Positions 61,995-64,000 of a stretch of DNA of 64,000 nt are shown here, in pieces; the stretch's first letter is position 1; the number at the start of each line of letters is the position of its first letter. The notes below the pieces were generated by a model. It saw only the letters and a list, made by a program, of their open reading frames with translations. It made no database searches and was not told the origin of the DNA. Position numbers and translations under genes: made by a program. The stretch spans positions 984,822 to 1,048,821 of the forward strand of contig VWZX01009108.1 of the NCBI GenBank assembly GCA_013399015.1, in the 5' to 3' direction. The stretch is from Galbula dea. Its lineage: Eukaryota; Chordata; Aves; Piciformes; Galbulidae.

Positions 61995-64000
61995 CTGAAA
62001 AGGAAAGAGGAGAGAGATGTGCTCACCTATGTTATATATTATTTGGCTATAGATTATTTTAAGTTTAAATCATGTTTCCAGAAGATCATCTGCTCATCTG
62101 CTTCAAACAAAATAACAGCTTGCATTGAAATTTTCCTTCACAACAATCTGCACCCTTTTAAACAGGTCCAAATTCAAATCTGAGCTGTCAAGCAAAGGCC
62201 ACTGTTTTCATACTTGCTGTTCTGTTGTAGAGCAAACCATCAGCACGCACAAAAGCTCCCAACAGCACCACTACCTTGTCACCTCCAGCTCATCCCAACA
62301 ACAATCTTAAATGCATGTACACCACATAAGGAAGAGGCAGAGGCTGCCGTTCAGCACAGTTCAGACTGATCCACCTCTGTACCTTGGCTGCCCACTCTTC
62401 ATCCTCCATCGAAATGACTCAACTTACTCATGCCTCTGATGAACTATGAAGCTGGCACAGGCCCATGTAACTGAGGAGGAAACAGTTGTACCAGGACCTT
62501 AGACTCTTGGCAGCGCTAAGCTCTGCCTAGCTCTTTCGTAACATACCAGTTTGCCCTCGAAAAGACCATGAAATCAGTTCATACAACACAGTGCTTAAAA
62601 CAAACAAGCTCTTCTGAGTCCCATCAATACAGGTTCAGTCCATCATTACATGCCATTCTTAATGGTTTGGATAGTACTCAGCCTACAGTTTCAACATTTC
62701 AAACACATCAATTTCCATCAAATTTGTATGAAGAAAAATATGTATGCAGGAACACAGAAACTAGAACCCAAAGACATCTGTAAAAGCAGCAAGATATTCA
62801 ACCCTCACTATTGTGCCAGAGCTGACCCAGGTCTGGGATCCCATCTTCTTACTCTCCCCCAGAACCAGCATGATCCAGGACACCAGCACCCTTAATTGCT
62901 AACACACCAACTATTTAGCCAATTGAGGCTTTTGCTCAGACATGTTTCAACAGGCATTCAAGGCCATTTGCCAATATTTTAATTCCTTTATTGAAAGCTA
63001 TTTATCATCATAAGCTGAATAACCCAGCCAACTAGCAAACAGCTTCCAAATGTTACAAGAAACTCAATGAGAAATTTTATCAATGCATATGCAATCCTTG
63101 CTCAAGGATTTAAAAATATCATTTCTCAACCATAGGAAACTTCACATTTGCAAGGATAAACATTTGTTCTTCAGGTGTCTCTTCTGCAGGATGGCTTGTG
63201 AAGTCCCAGCACACTGGTGGGATGTTATGCTTCCTGTGTTTTCACAGAACAACTGCAATCCTTCACCACTGAGGATACTTTTTCACACTTATCAAAAGTA
63301 AAAAGCTTCCTAAGATGAAGACTTTATTTTAAGAAAGGATGCATTTAATTTGCCAAATACTGAAGACATTTTTTACTTCCATTAATCAATGTCTCCGTGT
63401 TATAATGATATCAAGCATGTAATTTTGAACTGCAGTCAGACTCTTAATTCCAACATACCGGCTGTCTTGGAGCTCAAAAATCCTTCCTTCCTCTTAGCCT
63501 ACCCTGAGCCAAAAAGAAATGTTAAATAATTACATTTCTCTAAATGTACCCATTGCTGATTTGTAATTATATGCATGATCAAAACAAAATCTTGCCAGAA
63601 ACCATTCATTTAAACAGTATTCAGATAGCTAGATAAATACCAACAGAATCATAAGGACAACTATTAAAATGAGATGTCCAGACCAGGAATCCAAAGTTTT
63701 CCTGAGTTAAAAAGACTTCATTTTAATATTGCTGACTATTTCCCTAAAAGAGTGAGCCCAGGAATCCCTACAACCATTATACACTGATGGGATAGCTTCA
63801 GAGTTGAAGGCTTCAGTTTGTGTGGCTGAACACAGACCTGTTTTGCACAGGAAGCCTGTAGGGTAGGTAGGTCCCAAACCATCTCTCAGAAGAAAAGCTT
63901 TCTGAAATCCAGCAGGACTGCAGCTGTTACCTCAGACTTGTCACAATTTATCCCACAACCACAACGGGTGTGACTTCCTTCAGCTCAAATCATACCAGGC
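61995..64000 (-). other. ORAI1: ORAI1 intron 1, running off the right edge
   Basis: AT-rich sequence with no CpG-rich, proline/serine-coding stretch such as ORAI1 exon 1 would show, so that exon lies beyond 64,000. No repeat or other exon was recognised. Confidence 0.75.

Noticed and set aside
1..64000. tRNA, rRNA, CRISPR arrays, insertion sequences, intact endogenous retrovirus
   Set aside because: None of the expected secondary-structure boxes, direct-repeat arrays or LTR/gag/pol signatures were seen; the only mobile-element class supported is CR1.

Overview
The window is ordinary vertebrate nuclear DNA, almost certainly from a bird. The evidence is short GT-AG exons in long AT-richer introns, two CpG-rich promoters, and about ten CR1 LINE fragments, mostly short 3'-end pieces of the avian type. 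No prokaryotic, viral or organellar gene organisation is visible. I found no previously undescribed biological system; the value here is the exon-level reconstruction of four genes plus some repeat and regulatory details.

Layout: (1) 1-13,900 has no recognisable exon, with a mildly CpG-rich left edge, an old CR1-like scrap and a 51-bp tandem duplication. (2) RHOF, plus strand, 14,173-24,922: five coding exons giving a 220-residue Rho-family GTPase, with a CpG-rich promoter. (3) TMEM120B, minus strand, 36,900-27,752: twelve coding exons giving exactly 339 residues, convergent with RHOF. Its promoter carries a perfect E-box and a perfect CRE. (4) 37,380-48,460: intergenic or MORN3 5' region, with two head-to-head CR1 copies at its left and a small CpG cluster near 45.2 kb that may hold the MORN3 promoter. 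(5) MORN3, plus strand, 48,472-57,455: five coding exons giving 239 residues with seven MORN repeats. (6) ORAI1, minus strand, only the second coding exon, 61,994-61,428. The remaining part of its first intron runs to the right edge, and exon 1 must lie beyond it.

The order RHOF-TMEM120B-MORN3-ORAI1, with alternating strands, is the same block I know from human 12q24.31, read in reverse. The genes are not an operon and share no pathway: RHOF is a filopodial GTPase, TMEM120B an ER/nuclear-envelope membrane protein, MORN3 a spermatid/ciliary scaffold, and ORAI1 the store-operated calcium channel. In mammals SETD1B lies head-to-head with RHOF; no SETD1B exon was recognised in the 14 kb left of RHOF.

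All exon joins were worked out by hand from reading frame, GT-AG sites and remembered family sequences. Coding ends are reliable. UTRs, transcription starts and poly(A) sites are tentative.
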